64,000 nucleotides of DNA. It comes from Pseudaeromonas paramecii (GTDB taxonomy: Bacteria > Pseudomonadota > Gammaproteobacteria > Enterobacterales > Aeromonadaceae). Of the stretch, positions 57,013 to 64,000 are shown one piece after another (positions within the stretch are counted from its first letter, which is position 1; each line of letters begins with the position of its first letter). The position numbers were made by a program, and so were the translations under genes. The notes under the pieces are model-generated. The model saw only the letters and a list, made by a program, of their open reading frames with translations. It made no database searches and had not been told where the DNA came from. Where the stretch lies: the NCBI RefSeq assembly GCF_039540575.1, contig NZ_BAABFC010000003.1, positions 176,585 to 240,584 of the forward strand, read 5' to 3'.

Positions 57013-57852
57013 TCAGGAGGCGCTACCTGCGGCAGACAGGAGTTTTTGTTGCAGGTCCGCCGCCGCACTCAGGCTGGTGAGGTTCAGCCCGCCGATGAGG
57101 GCCGACCCGGGAATGGTGTACAAGGGCAGGGACTTGAGTTCCGGCGTCTGCGCCAGCTGAGGCAACGCATGCTGCAACAGTTGCGGATCCACCTGCAGGC
57201 TGCGCTCGCTCACCACCAGACCGTCCGGCTTCATGGCCAGCAGTCCCTCCAGGTTAAGCAACGGATAATTGTGCAGGCCAGCCGCCGGGTTCTCCCCACC
57301 TGCCAGCCGGATCAGGGTATCGGCCGGGGTATTGCCTCCGGCCACCATGGGCGGACGCCCCGGCACCACCAACAGATAGACCAGCCGCGGCTTGGCCGAC
57401 AGCCGGGTCGCCTGTTGGCTAAGTTGGCTCACCTGCCGATCCACGGCTTGGGTTAACTGGTGGGCGGCCTCCGGACGCTGCAACAGATCCCCCAGGGTCT
57501 GGATGTTGGCCAGCAGGCTGGGCACATCGCCACCGGCCGGCAGGCTCACCACCTTGACGCCGGCCTTTGCCACCTGCTGCAGCGTGCTGGCCGGCCCCAT
57601 CTCCTCACTGCCCAGCAACAGGCTGGGTTTCAGTGCCAGCAGGCCTTCGGTGGCCAGTTGTCGGTGATAACCCACCACCGGCAGGGCTTGATCGGCGGGC
57701 AGATGGCTGGAGCTGTCCACAGCCACCAGTTGGTCAGCGGCGCCCAGCGCCTGGATCAGGCCGGTGACGCCGGCACCGGCGGAGACGATACGTTCCTGGG
57801 CCTGCAGGCCGGCGGCCAGCAACAGGAGTCCACTCAACAGGTATTTCATCAT
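57013..57852 (-). CDS. hmuT: Haem-binding periplasmic protein HmuT
   Basis: A 279-residue binding protein with a Sec signal (MMKYLLSGLLLLAAGLQA). RIVSAGAGVTGLIQALGAADQLVAVDSSSHLP and LPVVGYHRQLATEGLLALKPSLLLGSEEMGP are the HmuT/BtuF-like fold; Tyr and His near the VGYHR block may ligate haem. It passes haem to HmuUV. First gene of the operon, divergent from hutA across a Fur-box-containing gap. Confidence 0.93.
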   Translation of the reverse strand: MMKYLLSGLLLLAAGLQAQERIVSAGAGVTGLIQALGAADQLVAVDSSSHLPADQALPVVGYHRQLATEGLLALKPSLLLGSEEMGPASTLQQVAKAGVKVVSLPAGGDVPSLLANIQTLGDLLQRPEAAHQLTQAVDRQVSQLSQQATRLSAKPRLVYLLVVPGRPPMVAGGNTPADTLIRLAGGENPAAGLHNYPLLNLEGLLAMKPDGLVVSERSLQVDPQLLQHALPQLAQTPELKSLPLYTIPGSALIGGLNLTSLSAAADLQQKLLSAAGSAS

Positions 57853-57930
57853 GATGATTCCTTGAACAAATGTGCCATAGCCGCCTCGGCGGCGCTGGAC
57901 CCACTATAGCGATCCCTTGCCACACTTACA

Positions 57931-57949
57931 AATGCGAATTGTTTGCATT
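57931..57949. promoter_or_regulatory. Fur-like box between hmuT and hutA
   Basis: AATGCGAATTGTTTGCATT is a near-perfect palindrome resembling AATGANAATNATTNTCATT, with mismatches at three core positions. It lies in the 158-bp region between divergent hmuT and hutA and can control both. Confidence 0.7.
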
Positions 57950-58010
57950 TGCTTTTTGTTCGAATTAGGCTAGCCCGGTTTTCAGGAACCCACAAAAAAG
58001 GAACTGGACC

Positions 58011-60035
58011 ATGCCCTCCCCCTCACAACTCGCCCTTTGCATCAGTGCCGCCCTGGCGATAACCGCCCCCTGGTCGCTGGCGCGTGCCGCCACAACCCCT
58101 GTCGCCGACGACAGCACCTTGAACCCCGTGGTGGTCAGCGCCACCCGGGAGGAGACAGATGCCGACCACGCCTCCCGCCAGGTGGCCGTGGTGGATCGTC
58201 AGGCACTGGACAGCCAGCAGCCGGACTCGGTGGCCGATGCCCTCAAGTACCAGAGCAACGTGGAGGTCGGCGGCGGCAGCCGGCCAGGCGCCCAGACCCC
58301 GGTGATCCGCGGCCTCTCCGGCACCCGGGTACTGCAGGTGATCGACGGCGTGCGGCAGAACACCAGCTCGGGTCACAGGGGCACCTACTTTGTGGATCCT
58401 GAGCTGATTCAACAGATCGAGGTGGTGAAGGGCCCGGCCAGTGCCCTGTGGGGTAGCGGCGCCCTGGGGGGCGTGGTGGCGGTACAGACCCGCAGCGCCC
58501 GGGATCTGCTGACCGGCGGAGAGCAAGTGGGCGGCTATGTCCGTCAGGGCTTCCACAGTGCCGATGACAAGTCGCTCACCAGCGGTGCCCTGTACGGTCA
58601 GCAAGGTCAGCATGACTGGTTGGTGAGTGGCTACTACCACGACAGCAATGACATCCGCCTGGGCAATGGCCAGGATCTGACCTACTCCGCCGCCCGTCAG
58701 CACGGGGTCATGGGCAAGTACGGCTGGCAACCGGATGACGCTCAGCGCCTGAGCCTGAGTGTGCGCCACAGCCAATCGGATCAGAACGCTCCCTCCAACC
58801 CCTCCAGCGAGGTCAGCAGTTCTGTGCCCCTGGTGGAACAGGCCACCCGGGACTTCAACACCACCCTGGATTACCGCCTCAATCCGGCGGACAACCCCTG
58901 GCTGGACAGCCGCGTCACCGCCTACCTCAACCGCACCCATTTCGATGAGTACCGGATCGAAAAGCAGCAGCAGGATGTCATTGACTACCAGACCCTGGGC
59001 CTCAACGGCAGCAACCGGGCCAGCCTGGGCTGGGGCAACCTGCTGGGCGGCGCGGACATTTACCTGGACAAGACCTGGGGCAGCCGGGAAGGCAGCAGCC
59101 GGCCGATCCCGGCGGACGGACGCAGCCGGGTGTGGGGCGCCTACCTGCAGGCCGAAGTGCCCTTCCTGACCCGCTGGCAGCTGACCCCGGGGGTGCGCTA
59201 CGACAACTTCCATACCGAAGACAAGCAGCAGGCCGACTCGGCCCGCAGCCAGGATCACCTCTCACCGTCCGTTGGGCTCACCTGGTTCACCACCCACTGG
59301 CTGACCCTGAATGCCCGCTATGATGAAGCCTTCCGCGCCCCCACCAGTGAAGAGCTCTACACCTCCGGCACCCATTTCTGCATGGGCAGCTTCGCCTGCA
59401 ACAGCTTCCAGCCCAATCCGGATCTGAAGGCCGAAACGGCGCGCAACAAGGAGATCGGCGCCCGCCTGAACTTCGAACACCTGCTGGCCGACGATCAGTT
59501 GGAGCTCAGTGCCAACCTGTTCCGCAACGACATCAACAACTACATAGAGCTGCAGGTCATCAACGACTTCAGCACCATGACCTTCGAAAGTGACTACGCC
59601 AACGTCACCCGCGCCCGCATCAGCGGCTACGAACTGGCCGCCGACTACCGCTGGCGCCTGCTGGGCCTGAACCTCAGCTATAGCCAGGCCAAGGGCGAAG
59701 ACAAAACCGGGGGGGATGCCCTGGCGGATATTCCGGCCAGCAAGCTGGTGTTCGGCATCAGTCAGGGGCTGCTGGACGGCGATGTCCGCCTGGGCAGCCG
59801 CTTGAGCTGGTATCGCGATCAGGATCGGGTGCCCTCCTCCAGCAGTACTCAAGGCTATGACGGCTATACCCTGTGGGATCTCACCGCCAGCTGGCGTCCG
59901 CAACAGGGCGACTGGCGCAACTGGCAGCTGGATTTTGCCTTGGATAACGTCACGGACGAGTACTACCTGCCGGCCTTCAGCGAGCTGTATGCACCGGGCC
60001 GTAACGCCAAACTGGCGGTTGGCTACCGCTTCTAA
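58011..60035 (+). CDS. hutA: TonB-dependent haem/haemoglobin receptor HutA
   Basis: A 674-residue outer-membrane receptor with a signal peptide (about 1-26). TonB box-like region NPVVVSATREETD, plug domain with RPGAQTPVIRGLSGTRVLQVIDGVRQNTSS and VVKGPASALWGSGALGGVVAVQT, then a 22-strand barrel ending RNAKLAVGYRF. FRAPTSEELY and NPDLKAE (the FRAP and NPNL boxes of haem receptors) flank a segment containing His in SGTHF and two Cys. The ATG has AAGGA upstream. Fur-like box 60 bp before it. Confidence 0.93.
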   Translation: MPSPSQLALCISAALAITAPWSLARAATTPVADDSTLNPVVVSATREETDADHASRQVAVVDRQALDSQQPDSVADALKYQSNVEVGGGSRPGAQTPVIRGLSGTRVLQVIDGVRQNTSSGHRGTYFVDPELIQQIEVVKGPASALWGSGALGGVVAVQTRSARDLLTGGEQVGGYVRQGFHSADDKSLTSGALYGQQGQHDWLVSGYYHDSNDIRLGNGQDLTYSAARQHGVMGKYGWQPDDAQRLSLSVRHSQSDQNAPSNPSSEVSSSVPLVEQATRDFNTTLDYRLNPADNPWLDSRVTAYLNRTHFDEYRIEKQQQDVIDYQTLGLNGSNRASLGWGNLLGGADIYLDKTWGSREGSSRPIPADGRSRVWGAYLQAEVPFLTRWQLTPGVRYDNFHTEDKQQADSARSQDHLSPSVGLTWFTTHWLTLNARYDEAFRAPTSEELYTSGTHFCMGSFACNSFQPNPDLKAETARNKEIGARLNFEHLLADDQLELSANLFRNDINNYIELQVINDFSTMTFESDYANVTRARISGYELAADYRWRLLGLNLSYSQAKGEDKTGGDALADIPASKLVFGISQGLLDGDVRLGSRLSWYRDQDRVPSSSSTQGYDGYTLWDLTASWRPQQGDWRNWQLDFALDNVTDEYYLPAFSELYAPGRNAKLAVGYRF

Positions 60036-60045
60036 CCAAGAGCGG

Positions 60046-60063
60046 CCCCGGCGCAAGCCGGGG
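60046..60063 (+). repeat. Intercistronic hairpin between hutA and hutW
   Basis: CCCCGGC-GCAA-GCCGGGG, seven pairs with a GNRA tetraloop and no T run. It probably stabilises hutA mRNA or partly limits readthrough into hutWXZ. Confidence 0.5.
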
Positions 60064-60074
60064 TCGATGAGATC

Positions 60075-61517
60075 ATGAATATCGCCGCACTGGATGACAG
60101 CATACTGGGCCGCCATACCCCGGATCCGCTGCAATTTGCCTTCACCGGCAAGACCCAGGCTCACGCAGGCCGGGGGGGACGACCCATCCTGGATCCCGCC
60201 TTGCAGTCCCTGACCCTGGAGGCCCAGCTGGCCGGCCAGCCGGCCGCGGGGCGCCCGCGCTGTCTGTACCTGCACATTCCCTTCTGCCGGGTGCGCTGCA
60301 CCTTCTGCAACTTCTTTGAAAATGCCGCCAGCCCCGCCTGGATCGAGACCTACCTGCACCACTTCTACGACGAATTGGCCCGCAAGGCCGACAGTGCCTG
60401 GGCCCAGGCCGCGCCGTTTGATGCCGTCTATGTGGGCGGCGGCACCCCCACCGACCTAACCGCCGCACAGCTGCAAACCCTGGGTGAGGAAATTCGCCGC
60501 CGCTTTCCCCTGGCGGACGATTGCGAACTGACCCTGGAGGGACGCCTGAACCGCTTCGATGACGCACGCTTTGAGGCCAGCCTGACAGCCGGTTTCAACC
60601 GTTTCTCGTTCGGGGTACAGAGTTTCGACACCCGGGTGCGCAAGGCCGCCAAGCGACTGGACGACCGCGGCGAGGTGCTGCAGCGCATCGAGCAACTGGT
60701 GGCCCGGGACGCCGCCCCCATCATCCTCGATCTGCTGTTTGGCCTGCCCTGGCAGGACGAGAGCTGCTGGCAACAGGACATCGCCGACTTCCTCGACTCT
60801 GGCGCCCACGGCGTGGATCTCTACCAGTTGATCCAGATGCCGGGCACCCGGCTCAGTGAACTGGTGGCCCAGGGACGCCAACCCGTGCCGGCAAATGTGC
60901 CTACCCGGGCCCGCATGTACGCCTATGGTGCTAACACCCTGGAACAGGCGGGACTGCAGCGGCTGAGCGTCTGCCATTGGGCGCGGGATGCCCGGGAGCG
61001 CAGCCGTTACAACAGCCTGGCCAAGACCTCGGCGGATGTCCTGCCCATCGGGGCCGGCGCCGGCGGCCAGATCAACGGGGTCGCCCTGATGCAAACCCGC
61101 AACCTGCAGGACTATCAGCAGCAATGCGGCGAGGGGCGCTGGCCCCTGGCCATGCTGATGGCCCCGGCCCAGCATGGCCGCCGGGATGGCCTGATCAAGG
61201 CCAGCTTCGATAAGGGCGTGCTAGATGGCACGGTCTGGGCCGCACAGGGCCAGGATGGGCTGTTTGAACAACTGCGCCCCCTGCTGAACGTCTGGCAGGA
61301 GCGGGGGCTGGTGGACCTGGCGGATAACCGTGCCGAGCTGACCCTGGCAGGGCGCTTCTGGAGCGTCAATATGGCCCAGGGCGCCCTGCTGGCATTACAA
61401 CAAGAAGACCACTCAAAGGAGAATGTGGATGTTACTCAACGAACAGGTGGCGGCGCTCATAGCGCGCCGCGCGGATCAAACCACCCAAGCCATGGCGGAG
61501 CAACTGGGCGTCACTGA
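60075..61517 (+). CDS. hutW: HutW, radical SAM enzyme of haem utilisation
   Basis: A 480-residue HemN-like radical SAM protein: the cluster motif is CRVRCTFC (CXXXCXXC) in LHIPFCRVRCTFCNFF, followed by VYVGGGTPTDLTAAQL and FSFGVQSFDTRV. HutW/ChuW-type enzymes open haem anaerobically by radical methyl transfer. The last about 30 codons run 89 bases into hutX and are low-complexity (Gly, His, Ser), so the true end may be earlier by ancestry or the overlap is recent. An ATG at 60075 has GATGAGATC upstream; ribosome site weak. Confidence 0.9.
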   Translation: MNIAALDDSILGRHTPDPLQFAFTGKTQAHAGRGGRPILDPALQSLTLEAQLAGQPAAGRPRCLYLHIPFCRVRCTFCNFFENAASPAWIETYLHHFYDELARKADSAWAQAAPFDAVYVGGGTPTDLTAAQLQTLGEEIRRRFPLADDCELTLEGRLNRFDDARFEASLTAGFNRFSFGVQSFDTRVRKAAKRLDDRGEVLQRIEQLVARDAAPIILDLLFGLPWQDESCWQQDIADFLDSGAHGVDLYQLIQMPGTRLSELVAQGRQPVPANVPTRARMYAYGANTLEQAGLQRLSVCHWARDARERSRYNSLAKTSADVLPIGAGAGGQINGVALMQTRNLQDYQQQCGEGRWPLAMLMAPAQHGRRDGLIKASFDKGVLDGTVWAAQGQDGLFEQLRPLLNVWQERGLVDLADNRAELTLAGRFWSVNMAQGALLALQQEDHSKENVDVTQRTGGGAHSAPRGSNHPSHGGATGRH

Positions 61518-61935
61518 GGGCGACCTGATCGCCGCCCTGCCCGCCGACTGGGTCACACTCTGGCCCGGTGAACAGACAGAAGCCCTGCTGGGCCAGCTCA
61601 CCACCTGGGGACCCCTGACCACCATAGTGGAGTCTGCTGGTTCCATCTTCGAGTTCAAGGGCCCTTTCCCGGCCGGACGTAGCGGCCACGGTTACTACAA
61701 CCTGGGAGGCGATGGCGGTCTGCACGGCCACCTCAAACTGCAAGCCATCCGGCAGATCGCGCTGCTGAGCAAGCCCTTCATGGGGCGCCCCAGCCACGCC
61801 TTCGTCTTCATCACCGAAGACGGGCGCTGTGCCTTCAAGATCTATCTTGGCCGCGATGAGGCCCGCCAACTGCTGCCCGCCCAGGTCAGCCGCTTCCAGC
61901 AATGGCAACAGGCCACCGGCCTGCCGACCGATTAA
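61429..61935 (+). CDS. hutX: HutX, intracellular haem carrier
   Basis: A 168-residue protein of the HutX/ChuX family: AAALPADWVTLW-type start region (LIAALPADWVTLWPGEQ), VESAGSIFEFKGPFPAGRSGHGYYNLGG and GHLKLQAIRQIALLSKPFMGRPSHAFVFITEDGRCAFKIYLGRD. It binds haem and passes it to HutZ. The start at 61429 is chosen over ATG 61423 because AAGGAG is 7 bases before it. It overlaps the hutW end by 89 bases. Confidence 0.92.
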   Translation: MLLNEQVAALIARRADQTTQAMAEQLGVTEGDLIAALPADWVTLWPGEQTEALLGQLTTWGPLTTIVESAGSIFEFKGPFPAGRSGHGYYNLGGDGGLHGHLKLQAIRQIALLSKPFMGRPSHAFVFITEDGRCAFKIYLGRDEARQLLPAQVSRFQQWQQATGLPTD

Positions 61936-61944
61936 GGAGACCAC

Positions 61945-62475
61945 ATGCAAGACAAACAAGCCCGACTGCAACAGCGCCTGCTGCCGGAGATCCAGGCCCT
62001 GCGGGCACAGTGCCGCAGCCTGATGCTGGCCACCCTGGATGAACAGGGTGCCCCCAATGTCAGCTACGCCCCCTTCGTGTTTCTCGACGGTCACTACTAT
62101 GTGCTGGTCTCTGAAGTGGCCCGACACGGCCGCAACCTCAAGGCCGTGGCCAAGGCCTCCCTCATGCTCATCGAAGACGAGGCCGACTGCCGTCAGCTCT
62201 ACGCCCGGGTACGCCTCAGCCACGATGCCGAAGTCAACCAAGTAGCCCGGGACTGCGAACACTGGAACCAGGCCGTCGAAGCCCTGGCCCATCGCCATGG
62301 CGACCTGGTGACCAACCTGACCCGCATGGCAGACTTCAGCCTGTTCCGCCTAACCCCGCAGCAGGGCCTGTATGTCAAAGGCTTTGGCCAGGCCTTCGAG
62401 GTCAGCAGCGACGATCAGGTGGACATGGTGCACCTGACCGTCGGCCACAAGCCCATGGAGCAGAGCGACCGTTAA
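61945..62475 (+). CDS. hutZ: HutZ, haem-degrading enzyme
   Basis: A 176-residue split-barrel FMN-binding-like protein. MLATLDEQGAPNVSYAPFVFLDGHYYVLVSEVARHGRNLK is the pyridoxamine-oxidase-like fold, and the C-terminal HLTVGHKPMEQ includes the His near residue 169 expected to ligate haem in HutZ. It degrades haem to release iron. AAGGAG precedes the ATG nine bases after hutX. A terminator follows. Confidence 0.92.
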   Translation: MQDKQARLQQRLLPEIQALRAQCRSLMLATLDEQGAPNVSYAPFVFLDGHYYVLVSEVARHGRNLKAVAKASLMLIEDEADCRQLYARVRLSHDAEVNQVARDCEHWNQAVEALAHRHGDLVTNLTRMADFSLFRLTPQQGLYVKGFGQAFEVSSDDQVDMVHLTVGHKPMEQSDR

Positions 62476-62491
62476 TTGACTAGCAGCAAGC

Positions 62492-62524
62492 AAAGAGGGC
62501 CCGATGCAGGCCCTCTTTCTTTTC
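62492..62524 (+). terminator. Intrinsic terminator after hutZ
   Basis: Arms AAAGAGGGCC (62492-62501) and GGCCCTCTTT (62509-62518), seven-base loop, then CTTTTC. It separates hutZ from convergent manA. Confidence 0.9.
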
Positions 62525-62546
62525 CCAATTCACCAGCCGCTGCGCG

Positions 62547-63734
62547 TTAGCGGTTGCCGGCGCGGGCGAAGCGGCCCTGTGCCTCGACCTGATAGGCGCC
62601 GGTGGCCGCCGGAATGAAGGCGGACTGGCCGGCCACCAGGCTCAGCTGCTGCGCGCCCTGCCGCAGAGTCAGCGGGCCATCGATGGCAAACAGCACCTCG
62701 GCACTGTGCGTGCTCAGGCTATGCTCGCCGCTGGCATAGACGCTGAAGGTGAAGTCCGGCACCGGCACCTCATAGTGCTCAACCGCCGCCGCCTGGCGCG
62801 GGGCCAGCAAGATCTCGTCCGCCGGTTTGGCCAGGCAGCGGGTGCAGGCCAGCAGCTCGTCCAGATCCATGTGCTTGGGGGTGAGACCGGCCCGCAACAC
62901 GTTGTCGGAGTTGGCCATGATCTCAAGCCCGGTGCCCCGGACGTAGGCGTGGGGCGTGCAGGCATCCAGGTACATGGCCTGGCCCGGTTGCAGGGTCACC
63001 ACGTTGAGCAGCAGGGGGGTGAAGAGGCCCACATCCCCGGGATACTGAGTCGCCAGGGCGCTGACCAGGGCGAAGGTCTCCTCCTCCTGATGCTGGGCCG
63101 CATAGGCCAGCAGGCCCGCCAGGGCGGCATCCTTGCCGGGGCCACTGAGGCTCAGCAGGGTACGGAAGAAGCCCGCCAGGCCCACCTCGGTCTGATCGGC
63201 CCGCAGGGCGGCCAGGGGCGCCGCCAGCTCGGCCACGGCGGCGCGCTCGAACAGCGCCAGTATCTGCGCCAGGGGACGGAAACCGTTCATCGCCTGATAG
63301 GGGGTCAGGGCAAACACCAGCTCCGGCTTGTGATTGTCATCCCGGTAGTTTCGGTTCGGGGCGTTGGCCGCCAGACCAGCAGCGTTGTCCTTGGCATAGC
63401 CGGCTTCGGCCTGGGCCTTGCTGGGATGAACCTGCACCGAGAGGGCCTTGTCGGCGCACAGCACCTTGAACAGAAACGGCAGGCTGCCGAAGCGCTCGGC
63501 GGTGGCAGATCCGAGTGCAGCCACCGGATCCCGTGCGATCAGATCCGACAGCTTGGTGACCACACCGTCACAGATCACCTCGGAACAGCCGTTGGGGTGA
63601 GCGCCCATCCACAGCTCGGCCTGGGGCCGATTGTCCGGATTGGCCATGCCGAACAGCTGGGTCAGCGCCACCCGGCTGCCCCAGTCGTAATGCTGGATCG
63701 GGTTGTTCATCAGGTAGAAGGCGGGGACGCTCAT
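62547..63734 (-). CDS. manA: Mannose-6-phosphate isomerase, class I
   Basis: A 395-residue zinc cupin enzyme interconverting mannose-6-phosphate and fructose-6-phosphate. MNNPIQHYDWGSRVALTQLFG, AELWMGAHPNG, LFKVLCADKALSVQVHPSKAQAEAGYAKDN (Gln and His zinc ligands), NHKPELVFALTPYQAMNGFR (Glu) and DACTPHAYVRGTGLEIMANSDNVLRAGLTPKHMD (His) are present. The start at 63734 has GAGGA; an upstream extension of the frame to 63938 has no family sequence. It is monocistronic here. Confidence 0.95.
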   Translation of the reverse strand: MSVPAFYLMNNPIQHYDWGSRVALTQLFGMANPDNRPQAELWMGAHPNGCSEVICDGVVTKLSDLIARDPVAALGSATAERFGSLPFLFKVLCADKALSVQVHPSKAQAEAGYAKDNAAGLAANAPNRNYRDDNHKPELVFALTPYQAMNGFRPLAQILALFERAAVAELAAPLAALRADQTEVGLAGFFRTLLSLSGPGKDAALAGLLAYAAQHQEEETFALVSALATQYPGDVGLFTPLLLNVVTLQPGQAMYLDACTPHAYVRGTGLEIMANSDNVLRAGLTPKHMDLDELLACTRCLAKPADEILLAPRQAAAVEHYEVPVPDFTFSVYASGEHSLSTHSAEVLFAIDGPLTLRQGAQQLSLVAGQSAFIPAATGAYQVEAQGRFARAGNR

Positions 63735-63940
63735 GTTGGTTTCCTCGGGAAAAATCAAAATGAAAACGAGACGATTAGCGGCGATAGCATCTAAATGGCC
63801 TGCCGGATGAAGGTCTAAGCTATTTTGCCGCAGAACCGGAGGTGTGCCCAGCATTCGTTCGGCTCCCACTGAGCGACGAGATTTCGGCATGAATAGGACA
63901 AGGCGAGAGCTTGGAGGCAAGAGTGGAACCCTTGGCAAAA

Positions 63941-63973
63941 CAAAAAGCCCTTAGGTCAGATAACCTAAGGGCT
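63941..63973 (-). terminator. Intrinsic terminator of the tRNA transcript
   Basis: Arms AGCCCTTAGGT (63946-63956) and ACCTAAGGGCT (63963-63973), six-base loop. On the minus strand it is followed by TTTTTG. It lies 9 bases after the tRNA CCA end. Confidence 0.9.
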
Positions 63974-63982
63974 CTATTTCAG

Positions 63983-64000
63983 TGGCGGAGTGGACGGGAC
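63983..64000 (-). tRNA. tRNA 3' end, probably tRNA-Asp (cut by window edge)
   Basis: Read on the minus strand the last 18 bases are GTCCCGTCCACTCCGCCA: the end of the T arm, an acceptor strand CCACTCC, a G discriminator and encoded CCA. The G73 discriminator and similarity to the E. coli tRNA-Asp end (CCGTTCCGCCA) favour Asp. The anticodon lies outside the window. Confidence 0.75.

Noticed and set aside
1..64000. CRISPR arrays, intact IS elements, integrons or prophage
   Set aside because: No regularly spaced repeats, transposase, integrase other than housekeeping xerC, or phage structural genes were seen apart from the T6SS Hcp/VgrG.

Overview
The window is GC-rich, gene-dense chromosomal DNA from a gammaproteobacterium. 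Neighbourhoods such as lptM-lysA-dapF-DUF484-xerC opposite cyaY, class I cyaA (with a TTG start) opposite hemCDXY, a MetJ-type operator, ubiD-fre and a hut haem-uptake block fit the Aeromonadales (Aeromonas, Oceanimonas or Zobellella-like). That placement is inference from gene content and order; no marker gene was compared.

Layout. 1-5.3 kb: the end of ubiD, fre, ubiK, recQ, an AbiTii-like small gene and rarD. 5.7-11.9 kb: accessory material, namely an anchored EF-hand-like protein, an AT-richer tpm, a Pro/Gly-rich beta-helix lipoprotein, an EamA exporter with an AraC regulator, and a small membrane protein. 12-15 kb: a solitary metQ behind a MetJ-like operator, an Asp/Glu racemase, and a lipoprotein joining a glycogen-binding-like domain to a Cys-based phosphatase domain. 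15-19.6 kb: the xerC/DUF484/dapF/lysA/lptM operon and divergent cyaY plus a SelT/W/H-like gene.

19.7-28.7 kb is the most interesting part: an auxiliary type VI secretion island on the minus strand. It runs hcp (sigma-54 promoter with IHF site), a terminator, vgrG, a DUF4123 adaptor, three tandem DUF3304-like immunity genes, a Tle1/DUF2235-like effector whose nucleophile elbow reads GADLG instead of GxSxG, then a scar with a dead lipoprotein gene and a 130-bp vgrG fragment, and two membrane-protein genes. Between the immunity genes sit two 33-codon chimeric ORFs that join the effector start to an adaptor-like 3' end. They look like leftovers of collapsed adaptor-immunity-effector cassettes.

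28.7-37 kb: cyaA, hemCDXY, and amtB with paired NtrC-like sites and a -24/-12 promoter. 37-43 kb: an oxidoreductase/cupin/aldo-keto reductase operon opposite an XRE regulator, a Nudix hydrolase, a dienelactone hydrolase and an orphan treZ. 43-48 kb: a ytfQRT-yjfF sugar ABC transporter behind a strong CRP-like site. 48-54.7 kb: LysR/EamA pair, a GFA protein, dps, LysR and gabDT. 54.8-62.5 kb: a Fur-controlled haem region (small Cys-rich gene, hmuTUV, hutA, hutWXZ). 62.5-64 kb: manA and the 3' end of a probable tRNA-Asp. I saw no CRISPR array, intact insertion sequence, rRNA or prophage.
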